A stretch of DNA of 64,000 nucleotides from contig NZ_AHBZ03000015.1 of NCBI RefSeq assembly GCF_000238375.3, positions 372,001-436,000 on the forward strand, read 5' to 3'. The DNA is from Pseudoalteromonas citrea. Lineage in GTDB: Bacteria; Pseudomonadota; Gammaproteobacteria; Enterobacterales; Alteromonadaceae. Under the pieces are notes generated by a model, which was not told the DNA's origin, made no database searches, and worked only from the letters and a program-made list of their open reading frames with translations. A program made the translations under genes and the position numbers. Positions 56,472-64,000 of this stretch are shown here, in pieces; position 1 is the stretch's first letter, and each line of letters starts with the position of its first letter.

Positions 56472-58334
56472 TTACACCTCGTCTACAGACTGCCCTTGCA
56501 GTGCTTGTTTAATTGATACATCCATACGACGTGATGCAAATTCGCTACTCGCGGCATCAACATGTTCAATGGCACTCTTAATTTGATCCGGTAACGTTGC
56601 TTGCTCACGCGTGTTCGCCAGCTCCGTCATCGCTTCACGTAAATCAGCAAGTTCTTGCTCATTTAATAAATTACTGTCTGTTAGCAAAGAAGCTTCTAGA
56701 GCTTCAAGCACCCTGAGCGCTTCTACTTGCTGCTCTTTTAGCATACGCGCTTGCATATCTTCTTTGGCGTTACTCATTGAATCTTTTAGCATTTGAGCAA
56801 CTTGATCATCTGATAAACCAAACGAAGGCTTCACTTGGATATCAGCTTGAACACCGGTTGATTTTTCTGTGGCTGATACACTCAATAGCCCATCCGCATC
56901 CACCTTAAACGTAACACGAATATGGGCAGCGCCCGCAGCCATTGGCGGTATGCCTTTTAAACTAAATTTAGCCAACGAACGACAATCATCAACCAGCTCT
57001 CGCTCACCTTGGAGTACATGCAACGACATCGCCGTTTGACCATCTTTAAAGGTCGTGAACTCTTGCGCTCTGGCAACTGGAATAGTGGTATTGCGCGGGA
57101 TGATTTTCTCTACTAAGCCACCCATCGTTTCAAGACCCAGGGACAACGGCAATACGTCTAATAACAACATATCAGAGTCAGGCTTATTGCCAACTAAAAT
57201 ATCCGCTTGAATAGCGGCACCTAATGCAACGACTCTATCTGGGTCGATAGACGTTAATGGCTGTTTTGCAAAAAAGCTTTCCACGTTTTCACGAATAACC
57301 GGCATCCGTGTAGAGCCACCCACCATAACAACCTGCAGTACTTCTTCATTAGTCACACCGGCATCTTTCACTGCACGGCGACAAGCTCGTAGGGTTTTCT
57401 TCACCAAAGGCATCACAAGTTCAGCAAATTCGCCTTGTGTTACTGCTACGGTGTGGGTTTGTTGTCTAATATCTAATTTAACATTAACCGTTTTATAGCC
57501 ACTCAACGCTTCTTTACATGCTTTGGCTTTATTCATGAACAAACGTAATTCATGGGCATCTAAATCATCAATACCAACTTTTGATTTAAATAATGACACC
57601 AACATGGAATCAAAATCATCACCGCCTAAACTTGAGTCACCACCTGTGGCCAATACTTCAAAAACGCCTTGGTTTAGACGCAAAATAGAAATATCAAACG
57701 TGCCACCGCCTAAATCATAAACCGCAATGACCCCTTCTTGGCCTGAGTCTAAGCCATAGGCCACAGCGGCTGCAGTTGGCTCATTTAGCAATCTTAATAC
57801 ATTAAGCCCAGCAAGTTCAGCCGCATCTTTGGTGCTTTGGCGTTGTGCATCATCAAAATAGGCAGGTACCGTGATCACAGCACCTAGAATGTCTTGACCC
57901 GCAAAACTATCAACGGCACGTTGATTCAGAGTTTTTAGAATTTCAGCCGATGCCTGTACAGGGTTAACTGGGCCAGCAACAGTATTAATCGCAACATTGC
58001 CGCTTTGTTCAATAAACTCATAAGGCAACTGACCATAGCTTTGCTCGATTTCAGATAACGTTTTGCCTAAAAAGCGCTTCACTGAAATTAGGGTATTGGT
58101 TGGGTCTTCAACAGATGCTTGTTGCGCCTGTTGGCCAACAATGATCCCCTGCTGTTGATACCTAACCACAGAAGGTAACATGGCTGTGCCAGAGACATCA
58201 GTCAGCGTTTTAGCTTCCCCGCTTTGTACCGTCGCAACTAATGAGTTAGTAGTTCCTAAGTCTATACCAATCGCGAGTTTATGTTCATGTGGTGCCGCGC
58301 TCTGCCCCGGCTCAGCAATTTGCAATAAGGCCAT
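56472..58334 (-). CDS. hscA: Hsp70-class chaperone HscA
   Basis: A 620-residue specialised Hsp70 that acts on IscU. The N-terminal ATPase is seen in [25 protein letters not shown] and [14 protein letters not shown], and the substrate domain follows. The start [19 protein letters not shown] matches E. coli HscA; an upstream start at 58358 adds eight residues without conservation. HscA recognises the LPPVK motif on IscU. It follows hscB and precedes fdx, the normal order. Confidence 0.97.
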   Translation of the reverse strand: MALLQIAEPGQSAAPHEHKLAIGIDLGTTNSLVATVQSGEAKTLTDVSGTAMLPSVVRYQQQGIIVGQQAQQASVEDPTNTLISVKRFLGKTLSEIEQSYGQLPYEFIEQSGNVAINTVAGPVNPVQASAEILKTLNQRAVDSFAGQDILGAVITVPAYFDDAQRQSTKDAAELAGLNVLRLLNEPTAAAVAYGLDSGQEGVIAVYDLGGGTFDISILRLNQGVFEVLATGGDSSLGGDDFDSMLVSLFKSKVGIDDLDAHELRLFMNKAKACKEALSGYKTVNVKLDIRQQTHTVAVTQGEFAELVMPLVKKTLRACRRAVKDAGVTNEEVLQVVMVGGSTRMPVIRENVESFFAKQPLTSIDPDRVVALGAAIQADILVGNKPDSDMLLLDVLPLSLGLETMGGLVEKIIPRNTTIPVARAQEFTTFKDGQTAMSLHVLQGERELVDDCRSLAKFSLKGIPPMAAGAAHIRVTFKVDADGLLSVSATEKSTGVQADIQVKPSFGLSDDQVAQMLKDSMSNAKEDMQARMLKEQQVEALRVLEALEASLLTDSNLLNEQELADLREAMTELANTREQATLPDQIKSAIEHVDAASSEFASRRMDVSIKQALQGQSVDEV

Positions 58335-58382
58335 TATGCTCTTCACTTTGCAGCTCACCTTCGAAAAGGTCAGCCTGTAAGA

Positions 58383-58910
58383 TTAATCAAATAAACTGTC
58401 TTCAATACGTGCGAGTTCATCACGTAATTTAAATACAAACTTGAGTTTACGAATGTTATCAGCAGCTTCAAGTAACATACTTTCATCAGCATCATCTGCT
58501 AATTGCGTAAATAACTGCGCGCTATACTGTTTGTCTAATGCGTCGATTTTAGCTTCGAAGTTTTCAATGGCTAGTTCAACGTCACTGCTATCAGCAAGCT
58601 CTGCTAGCGTTTCACGTAATTCCATTTGCTGCATTAAAAATAATGGGTCTTGCAATGTTTGTTGCTCGGCTCGAATATCTACGCCGCGTTCGCTCAGCAT
58701 GTACTCAGCACGTTTCAGCGGGTGTTTCAAAACAGCCAATGCATCGTTAATTTCAGCTGTTTTTTGCACTGCAAGTAGCTTTTCGCGTTCACTCTTCCCT
58801 GCGAATTTGTCAGGGTGTATCACGCGCTGTAAATCTAAATACTGTTTATTAATTTTAACTAAATCAACATTGTAGGCTACTGGAATATCAAACAACTCAA
58901 AGTAACGCAT
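58383..58910 (-). CDS. hscB: Co-chaperone HscB
   Basis: A 175-residue J-type co-chaperone. The J domain (1-75) has the HPD motif at residues 32-34 that stimulates HscA, and a helical C-terminal part that binds IscU. It has the family length. A 114-base gap separates it from iscA; in it GCCC and GGGC can pair, suggesting a weak attenuator. Confidence 0.96.
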   Translation of the reverse strand: MRYFELFDIPVAYNVDLVKINKQYLDLQRVIHPDKFAGKSEREKLLAVQKTAEINDALAVLKHPLKRAEYMLSERGVDIRAEQQTLQDPLFLMQQMELRETLAELADSSDVELAIENFEAKIDALDKQYSAQLFTQLADDADESMLLEAADNIRKLKFVFKLRDELARIEDSLFD

Positions 58911-59024
58911 ATCACTTATTCACTTCTAAAAGGCTTTGCTAAAATACAATAAAGCCCCACCAAAGTAGGGCTCTATACCCAAAAAATATTTCTTCAGGTA
59001 TGTTACATCCGTAAAACGAATAAG

Positions 59025-59348
59025 TTAAACGGTAAAGCTTTCTCCACAACCACATTCATCTTTTTGGTTCGGGTTAATAAATTTAAACCCTTCATTAAGA
59101 CCTTCTTTCGTGTAGTCTAGTTCTGTGCCATCAATATATACTAAACTTTTAGCATCGATAATGACCTTCACATCTTGGTGTTCGAAAACTTCATCACCTT
59201 CACTTAATTCATCAACAAATTCGAGTACATAAGCAAGACCTGAACAGCCCGTGGTTTTTATGCCAACACGCAAACCTAGCCCTTTGCCACGATTATCTAA
59301 AAAGGTTCTAACTCGATCTGCTGCCGCGTCTGTTAATGTCACTGCCAT
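59025..59348 (-). CDS. iscA: A-type iron-sulphur carrier IscA
   Basis: A 107-residue protein with the three conserved Cys, Cys35 (TTGCSGLAY) and Cys99 and Cys101 (CGCGES), that bind iron or clusters. IscA passes clusters to targets. It begins 12 bases after iscU. Confidence 0.97.
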   Translation of the reverse strand: MAVTLTDAAADRVRTFLDNRGKGLGLRVGIKTTGCSGLAYVLEFVDELSEGDEVFEHQDVKVIIDAKSLVYIDGTELDYTKEGLNEGFKFINPNQKDECGCGESFTV

Positions 59349-59360
59349 AACTATTTACTC

Positions 59361-59744
59361 TTACTTTGCTTGTTTACTTTTGTAATCAGCAATTGCTGCT
59401 TGAATTGCATCTTCTGCTAGGATTGAACAGTGAATTTTCACTGGTGGTAATTCTAGCTCTGCAGTGATATCTGTATTTTTAATTTCAGCAGCTTCATCTA
59501 ACGACTTGCCTTTAACCCACTCAGTAACCAATGACGAAGACGCAATAGCGCTACCACAGCCATACGTTTTAAACTTAGCATCTTCAATGATGCCACCATC
59601 AGATACTTTGATTTGCAGCTTCATTACGTCGCCACATGCTGGCGCGCCAACCATGCCCGTCGCAACATTTGGATCATTTTTGTCTAAAGAGCCTACGTTA
59701 CGTGGGTTCTCTACGTGGTCAATTACTTTATCACTATACGCCAT
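59361..59744 (-). CDS. iscU: Iron-sulphur cluster scaffold IscU
   Basis: A 127-residue scaffold with Cys37, Cys63 and Cys106, His105 and Asp39 at the cluster site, and the LPPVK (99-103) HscA-recognition motif. A GSLDKNDPNVATGMVGAPACGDV segment leads into the first Cys. It has the family length and lies between iscS and iscA. Confidence 0.98.
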   Translation of the reverse strand: MAYSDKVIDHVENPRNVGSLDKNDPNVATGMVGAPACGDVMKLQIKVSDGGIIEDAKFKTYGCGSAIASSSLVTEWVKGKSLDEAAEIKNTDITAELELPPVKIHCSILAEDAIQAAIADYKSKQAK

Positions 59745-59802
59745 AATACTTTCCTCACTATATGCTCATAGCGTTGAGCTACAAGCAAAAATTGCTTAAT
59801 GC

Positions 59803-61026
59803 TTAATGGTGTGCCCATTCAACGCTATCTAGGTCTATGCCCTCTTGATGCATTTCCCAAAGCGGTGACATTTCACGTAGGCGGCCAATCGACTCTTTCA
59901 TTAATTTGACGGTGTAGTCGATTTCTTCTTCTGTTGTGAAGCGGCCAATACTGAAACGAATTGAACTATGTGCAAGTTCGTCGTTACGACCTAGTGCTCT
60001 TAATACATATGAAGGCTCAAGACTCGCTGAAGTACATGCTGATCCTGACGACACAGCAATGTCTTTAACTGCCATTAGCAAAGACTCGCCTTCAACAAAG
60101 TTAAAACTGATATTTACGATGCCTGGTACAGACTGCTCAACACAGCCATTGAAGTACACTTCATCCATACCATCTTCACCCATGACACCATCAATCAAAC
60201 GCTGACGAAGCGCGCTGATGTGTGCATGGTCTTTTTCAAAATCTTGTTTTGCAATACGAAATGCCGTACCCATTCCAACCAGCTGGTGTGTTGCTAAAGT
60301 ACCTGAACGCATACCACGTTCATGACCACCACCATGCATTTGTGCTTCTAAACGAGCACGTGGCTTACGACGTACATAAAGTGCACCCACCCCTTTAGGG
60401 CCATAGGCTTTGTGACCAGAGAAAGACATAAAATCAACTTTCAACTCTTTCAGGTCAACTTTAACTTTACCTGCGCTTTGTGCACCGTCAACATGGAACA
60501 TGATCTTACGCTCACGACACATTTCACCAATTGTTGCGATGTCTTGAATAACACCTAACTCGTTATTTACGTGCATTACGCTCACCAAAATAGTGTCTTC
60601 ACGCATTGTCGCTTCTAACTTTTTCAGGTCAAGCAAGCCATTTTCTTCAACTTCCATATAGGTTACTTCAAACCCTTGGCGCTCAAGTTCACGACACGTA
60701 TCAATCACTGCTTTATGTTCAGTTTTAACGGTAATGACGTGCTTGCCTTTTTTCTGGTAAAAATTCGCAGCACCTTTAATTGCAAGGTTGTTTGATTCTG
60801 TTGCGCCAGAAGTAAATACAATTTCACGCGGATCCGCATTAATTAAATCAGCGATATCATTACGCGCTTGGTCAACTAGTTCTTCAGCCTGCCACCCAAA
60901 ACGGTGCGAGCGAGATGCTGGGTTGCCAAAATTCCCTTCCATTGTCAGACATTGCATCATTTCGTCGGCAACGCGCTGATCAACCGGAGTGGTTGCTGCA
61001 TAATCTAAATAAATCGGTAACTTCAT
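59803..61026 (-). CDS. iscS: Cysteine desulphurase IscS
   Basis: A 407-residue PLP enzyme that takes sulphur from cysteine. PLP Lys206 lies in [12 protein letters not shown] and the catalytic Cys331 in [16 protein letters not shown]. The protein begins [16 protein letters not shown]. It is three residues longer than E. coli IscS. It supplies sulphur to IscU and to tRNA thiolation. It follows iscR by 24 bases. Confidence 0.98.
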   Translation of the reverse strand: MKLPIYLDYAATTPVDQRVADEMMQCLTMEGNFGNPASRSHRFGWQAEELVDQARNDIADLINADPREIVFTSGATESNNLAIKGAANFYQKKGKHVITVKTEHKAVIDTCRELERQGFEVTYMEVEENGLLDLKKLEATMREDTILVSVMHVNNELGVIQDIATIGEMCRERKIMFHVDGAQSAGKVKVDLKELKVDFMSFSGHKAYGPKGVGALYVRRKPRARLEAQMHGGGHERGMRSGTLATHQLVGMGTAFRIAKQDFEKDHAHISALRQRLIDGVMGEDGMDEVYFNGCVEQSVPGIVNISFNFVEGESLLMAVKDIAVSSGSACTSASLEPSYVLRALGRNDELAHSSIRFSIGRFTTEEEIDYTVKLMKESIGRLREMSPLWEMHQEGIDLDSVEWAHH

Positions 61027-61050
61027 TTGTTTCTCCGCTTGACGTCAACC

Positions 61051-61542
61051 TTAAAGTTGACAGCTCACTTGAATATTGTCTAATTGCTTCATCGCACTAT
61101 TGACGCTGTTATCCTGACGTAATGCAACAGATTGCACTTCAGAATTCGCGACTAATTCGGCAAGGGAAATGTTTTTTAAAAAATCTTCGATGCGCTGGCT
61201 TAAATCAGACCACAATGTATGCGTTAAACAGCGCATTCCACTTTGGCAACCGCCCCCTTCTCCATGACAACGTGTCGCGTCGACTGACTCATCAACGGCG
61301 TTTATCACGTCACCCACAGAAATTGCTTGCGCATCACGACCAAGTAAATAGCCGCCGCCCGGACCTCGTACTGAGCTCACTAACCCATGTTTACGTAATC
61401 GAGCAAATAATTGTTCAAGGTAAGATAAAGATATTTCCTGACGACCCGAAATATCAGCAAGAGGGACTGGGCCAGCTTTAGTATGCAACGCAACGTCTAA
61501 CATTGCTGTTACCGCATATCTGCCTTTCGATGTTAATTTCAT
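61051..61542 (-). CDS. iscR: Rrf2-family regulator IscR
   Basis: A 163-residue winged-helix repressor with a [2Fe-2S] cluster. The HTH lies at about 28-50. The cluster Cys are 92, 99 and 105, with His108, in [18 protein letters not shown]. The first spacing is C-x6-C, one residue more than E. coli (C-x5-C). The ATG at 61542 with GGGGG upstream is preferred over an upstream frame extension. IscR represses its own operon when cluster supply is sufficient; three likely sites stand upstream. Confidence 0.97.
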   Translation of the reverse strand: MKLTSKGRYAVTAMLDVALHTKAGPVPLADISGRQEISLSYLEQLFARLRKHGLVSSVRGPGGGYLLGRDAQAISVGDVINAVDESVDATRCHGEGGGCQSGMRCLTHTLWSDLSQRIEDFLKNISLAELVANSEVQSVALRQDNSVNSAMKQLDNIQVSCQL

Positions 61543-61573
61543 AAAGCCCCCGAGCTTAATTACCAAAGCGCAA

Positions 61574-61601
61574 ATTTTAATTACCTGACTAAGATAGTCA
61601 A
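61574..61601 (-). promoter_or_regulatory. Predicted sigma-70 promoter of iscR
   Basis: Read on the minus strand, TTGACT (61601-61596) is separated by 16 bases from TAAAAT (61579-61574). Transcription would begin about 25 bases before the iscR ATG. IscR site 1 covers the -35 and spacer, as expected for repression. Confidence 0.65.
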
Positions 61602-61605
61602 GTAT
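61581..61605. promoter_or_regulatory. IscR type 1 site 1
   Basis: The 25-base segment matches the type 1 pattern, with GACT, five bases and AGTC flanked by TTACCT and AAGTAT, and so fits the known consensus very closely. It overlaps the promoter -35 region of iscR. Confidence 0.75.
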
Positions 61606-61646
61606 TACTCACTTGTAATACCAGTCTAATCAAAGATACCGCCCAA

Positions 61647-61671
61647 ATACCCGACTAAACTACTCAAGTAT
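61647..61671. promoter_or_regulatory. IscR type 1 site 2
   Basis: ATACCC-GACT-AAACT-ACTC-AAGTAT matches the type 1 IscR pattern with one core change (ACTC instead of AGTC). It lies 66 bases upstream of site 1. Confidence 0.65.
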
Positions 61672-61684
61672 TACCATATTGTAA

Positions 61685-61709
61685 TTACCCGAGTAATTTA
61701 GTCAAGTAT
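61685..61709. promoter_or_regulatory. IscR type 1 site 3
   Basis: TTACCC-GAGT-AATTT-AGTC-AAGTAT matches with one core change (GAGT instead of GACT). It lies 38 bases upstream of site 2 and about 47 bases from the trmJ stop. Confidence 0.6.
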
Positions 61710-61755
61710 TATCTTGTTCAGATCGTGTGCGAACAGATGAGTCTATTTGCTATGG

Positions 61756-62481
61756 CTATTTTTGTGTCGATTTATTTATTGAGGTTAAAATACCACGCAA
61801 AATATTAAGCTCTTGATCTTCCGGACGGGCGCGGTTGAACAAGCGTTTTAGCTTGGTCATAACCATGCCAGGGTGCTGCTTTACAATAAAGTTGGTTTCA
61901 TTAAGCGTACTTTCTAAATGATCATAAAATAACGCCATTTGCTTCGCACTTGGATAAACAGCATCATCCTCTTCAACTGTGGCATCTTGCGTCGCTAAGA
62001 AGGCCATACGTGTTTCATACGTTAAGGTTTGTACAGCCATTGCTAAATTTAACGAACTATATTCAGGGTTGGCTGGAATACATACGTGGAAGTTACACAG
62101 TTGTAACTCTTCATTGGTTAAACCGCTATTTTCACGACCAAACACCAATGCAACAGGACCCGTATTTGACTCTTTAACCAATTTTTCAGCACATTCTCGA
62201 GGGTCAACCATTGGCCACGATAAGGTACGTGACCGTGCACTAGTACCAATGGTTAATGCACACCCATCAATCGCTTCCGATAAGGTATTAACTGTGGTTG
62301 CAGCACCGAGTACATCAGTGGCACCCGCAGCTAGAGCACTCGCATGACTATCAACTTCACAAGCAGGGTCAACCAAATAGAGCTTGGATAACCCCATTGT
62401 TTTCATCGCGCGTGCGACTGAACCAATATTGCCTGAGTGAGATGTATTTACTAATACAATGCGAATGTCTTCTAATGCCAT
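61756..62481 (-). CDS. trmJ: tRNA (cytidine/uridine-32-2'-O)-methyltransferase TrmJ
   Basis: A 241-residue SPOUT-fold methyltransferase that methylates ribose of residue 32 in some tRNAs using AdoMet. Family features are [20 protein letters not shown] near the N terminus, [14 protein letters not shown] and [15 protein letters not shown] which form the knot. It matches E. coli TrmJ in size. It lies upstream of iscR in the same direction, separated by the IscR site region, and is divergent from suhB. Confidence 0.95.
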   Translation of the reverse strand: MALEDIRIVLVNTSHSGNIGSVARAMKTMGLSKLYLVDPACEVDSHASALAAGATDVLGAATTVNTLSEAIDGCALTIGTSARSRTLSWPMVDPRECAEKLVKESNTGPVALVFGRENSGLTNEELQLCNFHVCIPANPEYSSLNLAMAVQTLTYETRMAFLATQDATVEEDDAVYPSAKQMALFYDHLESTLNETNFIVKQHPGMVMTKLKRLFNRARPEDQELNILRGILTSINKSTQK

Positions 62482-62696
62482 CGTTATAAGCCCTGATAAA
62501 AATAATGCGGGAGTTTAGCACAGCTTGCGAACAGCCCCATAGTAAAACCCGCAGGAAAAAAATTAGTTTTGAAAGATCAGTCAAGTACAAAAAACAACCA
62601 ACTTAATTTCATAATTATTGTTTACTTTGTAGCAAAAGTCGCTAAAATACGCCGGCTTGAAATAATACTGTTCTTTTACAACCCAAAGGTAATGCT

Positions 62697-63500
62697 ATGC
62701 ATCCAATGTTAAACATTGCGGTACGCGCTGCGCGTAATGCAGGTAAAGTGATCTTACGTGCATGTGAAGATTTATCAAAAATCGAAGCTCAACAAAAAGG
62801 TAGCAACGATTTTGTTACGAACATCGACAAAGACGCTGAAGCGATCATCCGTGATACGATTTTAAAAGCTTTCCCTAATCACTCATTAGTAGGTGAAGAG
62901 TTAGGTGTAATTGAAGGCTCTGATGCAGATTACCAATGGGTTATCGATCCACTTGATGGCACAACCAACTTCATCAAGGGCATTCCTCACTTTGCAGTAT
63001 CAATTGCATTAAAAGTGAAAGGTCGTGTCGACCAAGCTGTTATTTATGATCCAATTCGCAGTGAATTATTCACCGCTTCTCGTGGTCAAGGCGCTCAGCT
63101 AAATAATACCCGTATTCGTGTAACGAAAAGCAATGATATTGCAGGATCAGTATTAGCAACTGGCTTCCCGTTCAAACAAAAGCATCACTTAGATGCTTAC
63201 ACTGAAGCATTCAAAGCATTATTCATCCACACTGCTGACATCCGTCGCGCTGGTTCTCCTGCGTTAGATATGGCGTATGTTGCTGCAGGTCGTATTGATG
63301 GATTCTTCGAATTAGGTTTAAAACCTTGGAATACAGCTGCTGGCGAATTACTCGTTAAAGAAGCCGGTGGTATGGTTATGGACTTTGCAGGTGGTGCAGG
63401 TTACAACCAAAGTGGTAATGTGATTTGTGGTTCACCAAAGCTTTGCCAACTTGTGGTAAAAGAAATTCGCCCTGTATTGACTGAATCTCTACTGTGCTAA
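62697..63500 (+). CDS. suhB: Inositol-1-monophosphatase family protein SuhB
   Basis: A 267-residue protein equal in length to E. coli SuhB, which also takes part in rRNA antitermination. Metal-binding motifs GEELG (Glu67/68) and DPLDGT (Asp84, Asp87) are intact. The third motif, normally WDxAAGE, reads WNTAAGE, with Asn212 in place of the metal-ligand Asp. This might weaken phosphatase activity and leave the rRNA role. It is divergent from trmJ, as in E. coli, and ends before a strong terminator. Confidence 0.96.
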   Translation: MHPMLNIAVRAARNAGKVILRACEDLSKIEAQQKGSNDFVTNIDKDAEAIIRDTILKAFPNHSLVGEELGVIEGSDADYQWVIDPLDGTTNFIKGIPHFAVSIALKVKGRVDQAVIYDPIRSELFTASRGQGAQLNNTRIRVTKSNDIAGSVLATGFPFKQKHHLDAYTEAFKALFIHTADIRRAGSPALDMAYVAAGRIDGFFELGLKPWNTAAGELLVKEAGGMVMDFAGGAGYNQSGNVICGSPKLCQLVVKEIRPVLTESLLC

Positions 63501-63514
63501 TTTAAAAAGTTTTG

Positions 63515-63541
63515 AAAAAGGAGGCATTAGCCTCCTTTTTT
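63515..63541 (+). terminator. Rho-independent terminator of suhB
   Basis: AAAAAGGAGGC (63515-63525) and GCCTCCTTTTT (63530-63540) form an 11-base-pair stem with a four-base loop and a T-run after it. It lies 14 bases after the suhB stop. Confidence 0.9.
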
Positions 63542-63566
63542 ATTATTCAATTACTAACCTTCCTAC

Positions 63567-64000
63567 TTAATTTTGTGGTTCATAATACGGGTTTTGCAGC
63601 GTAATCTTTCGCGCATTGTCCATGGGCAAAGCTGCTATTTTTGCTGAAAAATATCGCTCGAATAACATATCAAACTCACCATTTTGCTGCATTAACGCCA
63701 AACCTTTTTTCAGCGCTTCTGCTACCTCGGGCTTTTCTTTACTTACGAAAAAATAGAATGCACTTGGGTAATACAAATACAAGTTTGGTAGGATCACAAG
63801 ATCTTCACTGTGTTGATCTGCCAGCTCTGAGCTTACCTCGATAAAAGAGCGAGGAAAGTAGTCAATTTTGCCCCTGATCACCATCGCAAACATAGCTTGG
63901 TACTTAGACATTGGCCGAACGGGTAGGTCATTAAATGCGAGTATTTTTGTATCAGGCCAATCATGGCCCTGAACCGCAGTTAATTTAGCTAGCTGCTCCT
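63567..64000 (-). CDS. Periplasmic solute-binding-type protein (family 3), C-terminal part
   Basis: The frame is open on the minus strand from the window edge to the stop at 63567, so this is the last 144 or so residues of a gene that begins outside. The sequence has the pattern of ABC-type amino-acid-binding (SBP_bac_3) proteins: KYQAMFAMVIRGKIDYFPRSF, then a C-terminal lobe with YYPSAFYFFVSKEKPEVAEALKKGLALMQQNGEFDML. Proteins of this set in marine bacteria are often lone sensors or periplasmic receptors. An internal ATG at 63911 is not a start, since similar sequence continues before it. The ligand is unknown. Confidence 0.82.
   Translation of the reverse strand, partial: EQLAKLTAVQGHDWPDTKILAFNDLPVRPMSKYQAMFAMVIRGKIDYFPRSFIEVSSELADQHSEDLVILPNLYLYYPSAFYFFVSKEKPEVAEALKKGLALMQQNGEFDMLFERYFSAKIAALPMDNARKITLQNPYYEPQN

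Noticed and set aside
58911-59024. Strong terminator between iscA and hscB.
   Set aside because: The AGCCC/GGGCT pairing has a ten-base loop and no clean T-run, and hscB follows in the same operon order as in E. coli.

Overview
The window is a stretch of gammaproteobacterial chromosome, most likely from a marine Alteromonadales of the Pseudoalteromonas type. The reasons are: an AT-rich, densely packed genome; the gene order queG/nnr-tsaE-amiB-mutL-miaA-hfq-hflX-hflK-hflC-purA and suhB/trmJ-iscRSUA-hscBA-fdx, as in E. coli and its relatives; a MotX-like sodium flagellar motor protein next to purA; many chemotaxis and cyclic-di-GMP proteins; and DUF2058, DUF2750 and DUF2797 proteins common in this group. 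No transposase, integrase, prophage or CRISPR array was seen. The genus is an inference, because there is no rRNA in the window.

Layout. 1-6.5 kb: end of a chemotaxis receptor, PBP1B (mrcB), the glnK-amtB ammonium pair with a sigma-54-like promoter, and a double-receiver GGDEF regulator. 6.7-12 kb: an S10 peptidase, a DUF2797 zinc protein, a CBS-PAS-GGDEF-EAL protein and a small DUF4144-like protein. 12-17 kb: an HDAC-family deacetylase, then a tight five-gene leftward operon (creA, an unknown protein, a LysE/RhtB exporter, a gamma-glutamylcyclotransferase, a beta-lactamase-family hydrolase). 17-21 kb: a CHMI homologue, rsuA, a Cache chemoreceptor, and a 39-residue peptide gene with a double-glycine-type leader directly followed by a multi-span membrane protein. 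21-29 kb: an enolase-superfamily dehydratase with a class II aldolase, cytochrome c, DUF2058, an MFS transporter, a ProX editing enzyme, a lipoprotein, tRNA-Ala(TGC) and a Na+/H+ antiporter.

29-42 kb: motX, purA and the hfl/hfq/mutL/amiB/nnr superoperon, all leftward, with queG divergent from nnr. 42-49 kb: a response regulator and a hybrid histidine kinase, a GNAT enzyme, glutathione peroxidase, ppiC, a GST, DUF2750, a VOC protein, tRNA-Arg(CCG) and a 60-residue HTH protein. 49-56 kb: a three-gene module that reads as thiamine uptake (YkoF-like binder, PnuC/PnuT-type transporter, phosphotransferase), then a GH109-like Tat lipoprotein, a sugar kinase, a sugar nucleotidyltransferase and an aldehyde dehydrogenase. 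56-64 kb: the isc operon with three IscR type 1 sites upstream, trmJ, divergent suhB, and the end of a periplasmic solute-binding-type protein.

Most of the window is conserved housekeeping DNA. The parts most likely to hide something new are the leader-like peptide and membrane protein at 20258-21009, the two small metabolic modules at 49-54 kb, and the unknown protein in the creA operon. All calls come from reading the sequence and recalling family motifs; no search was run.
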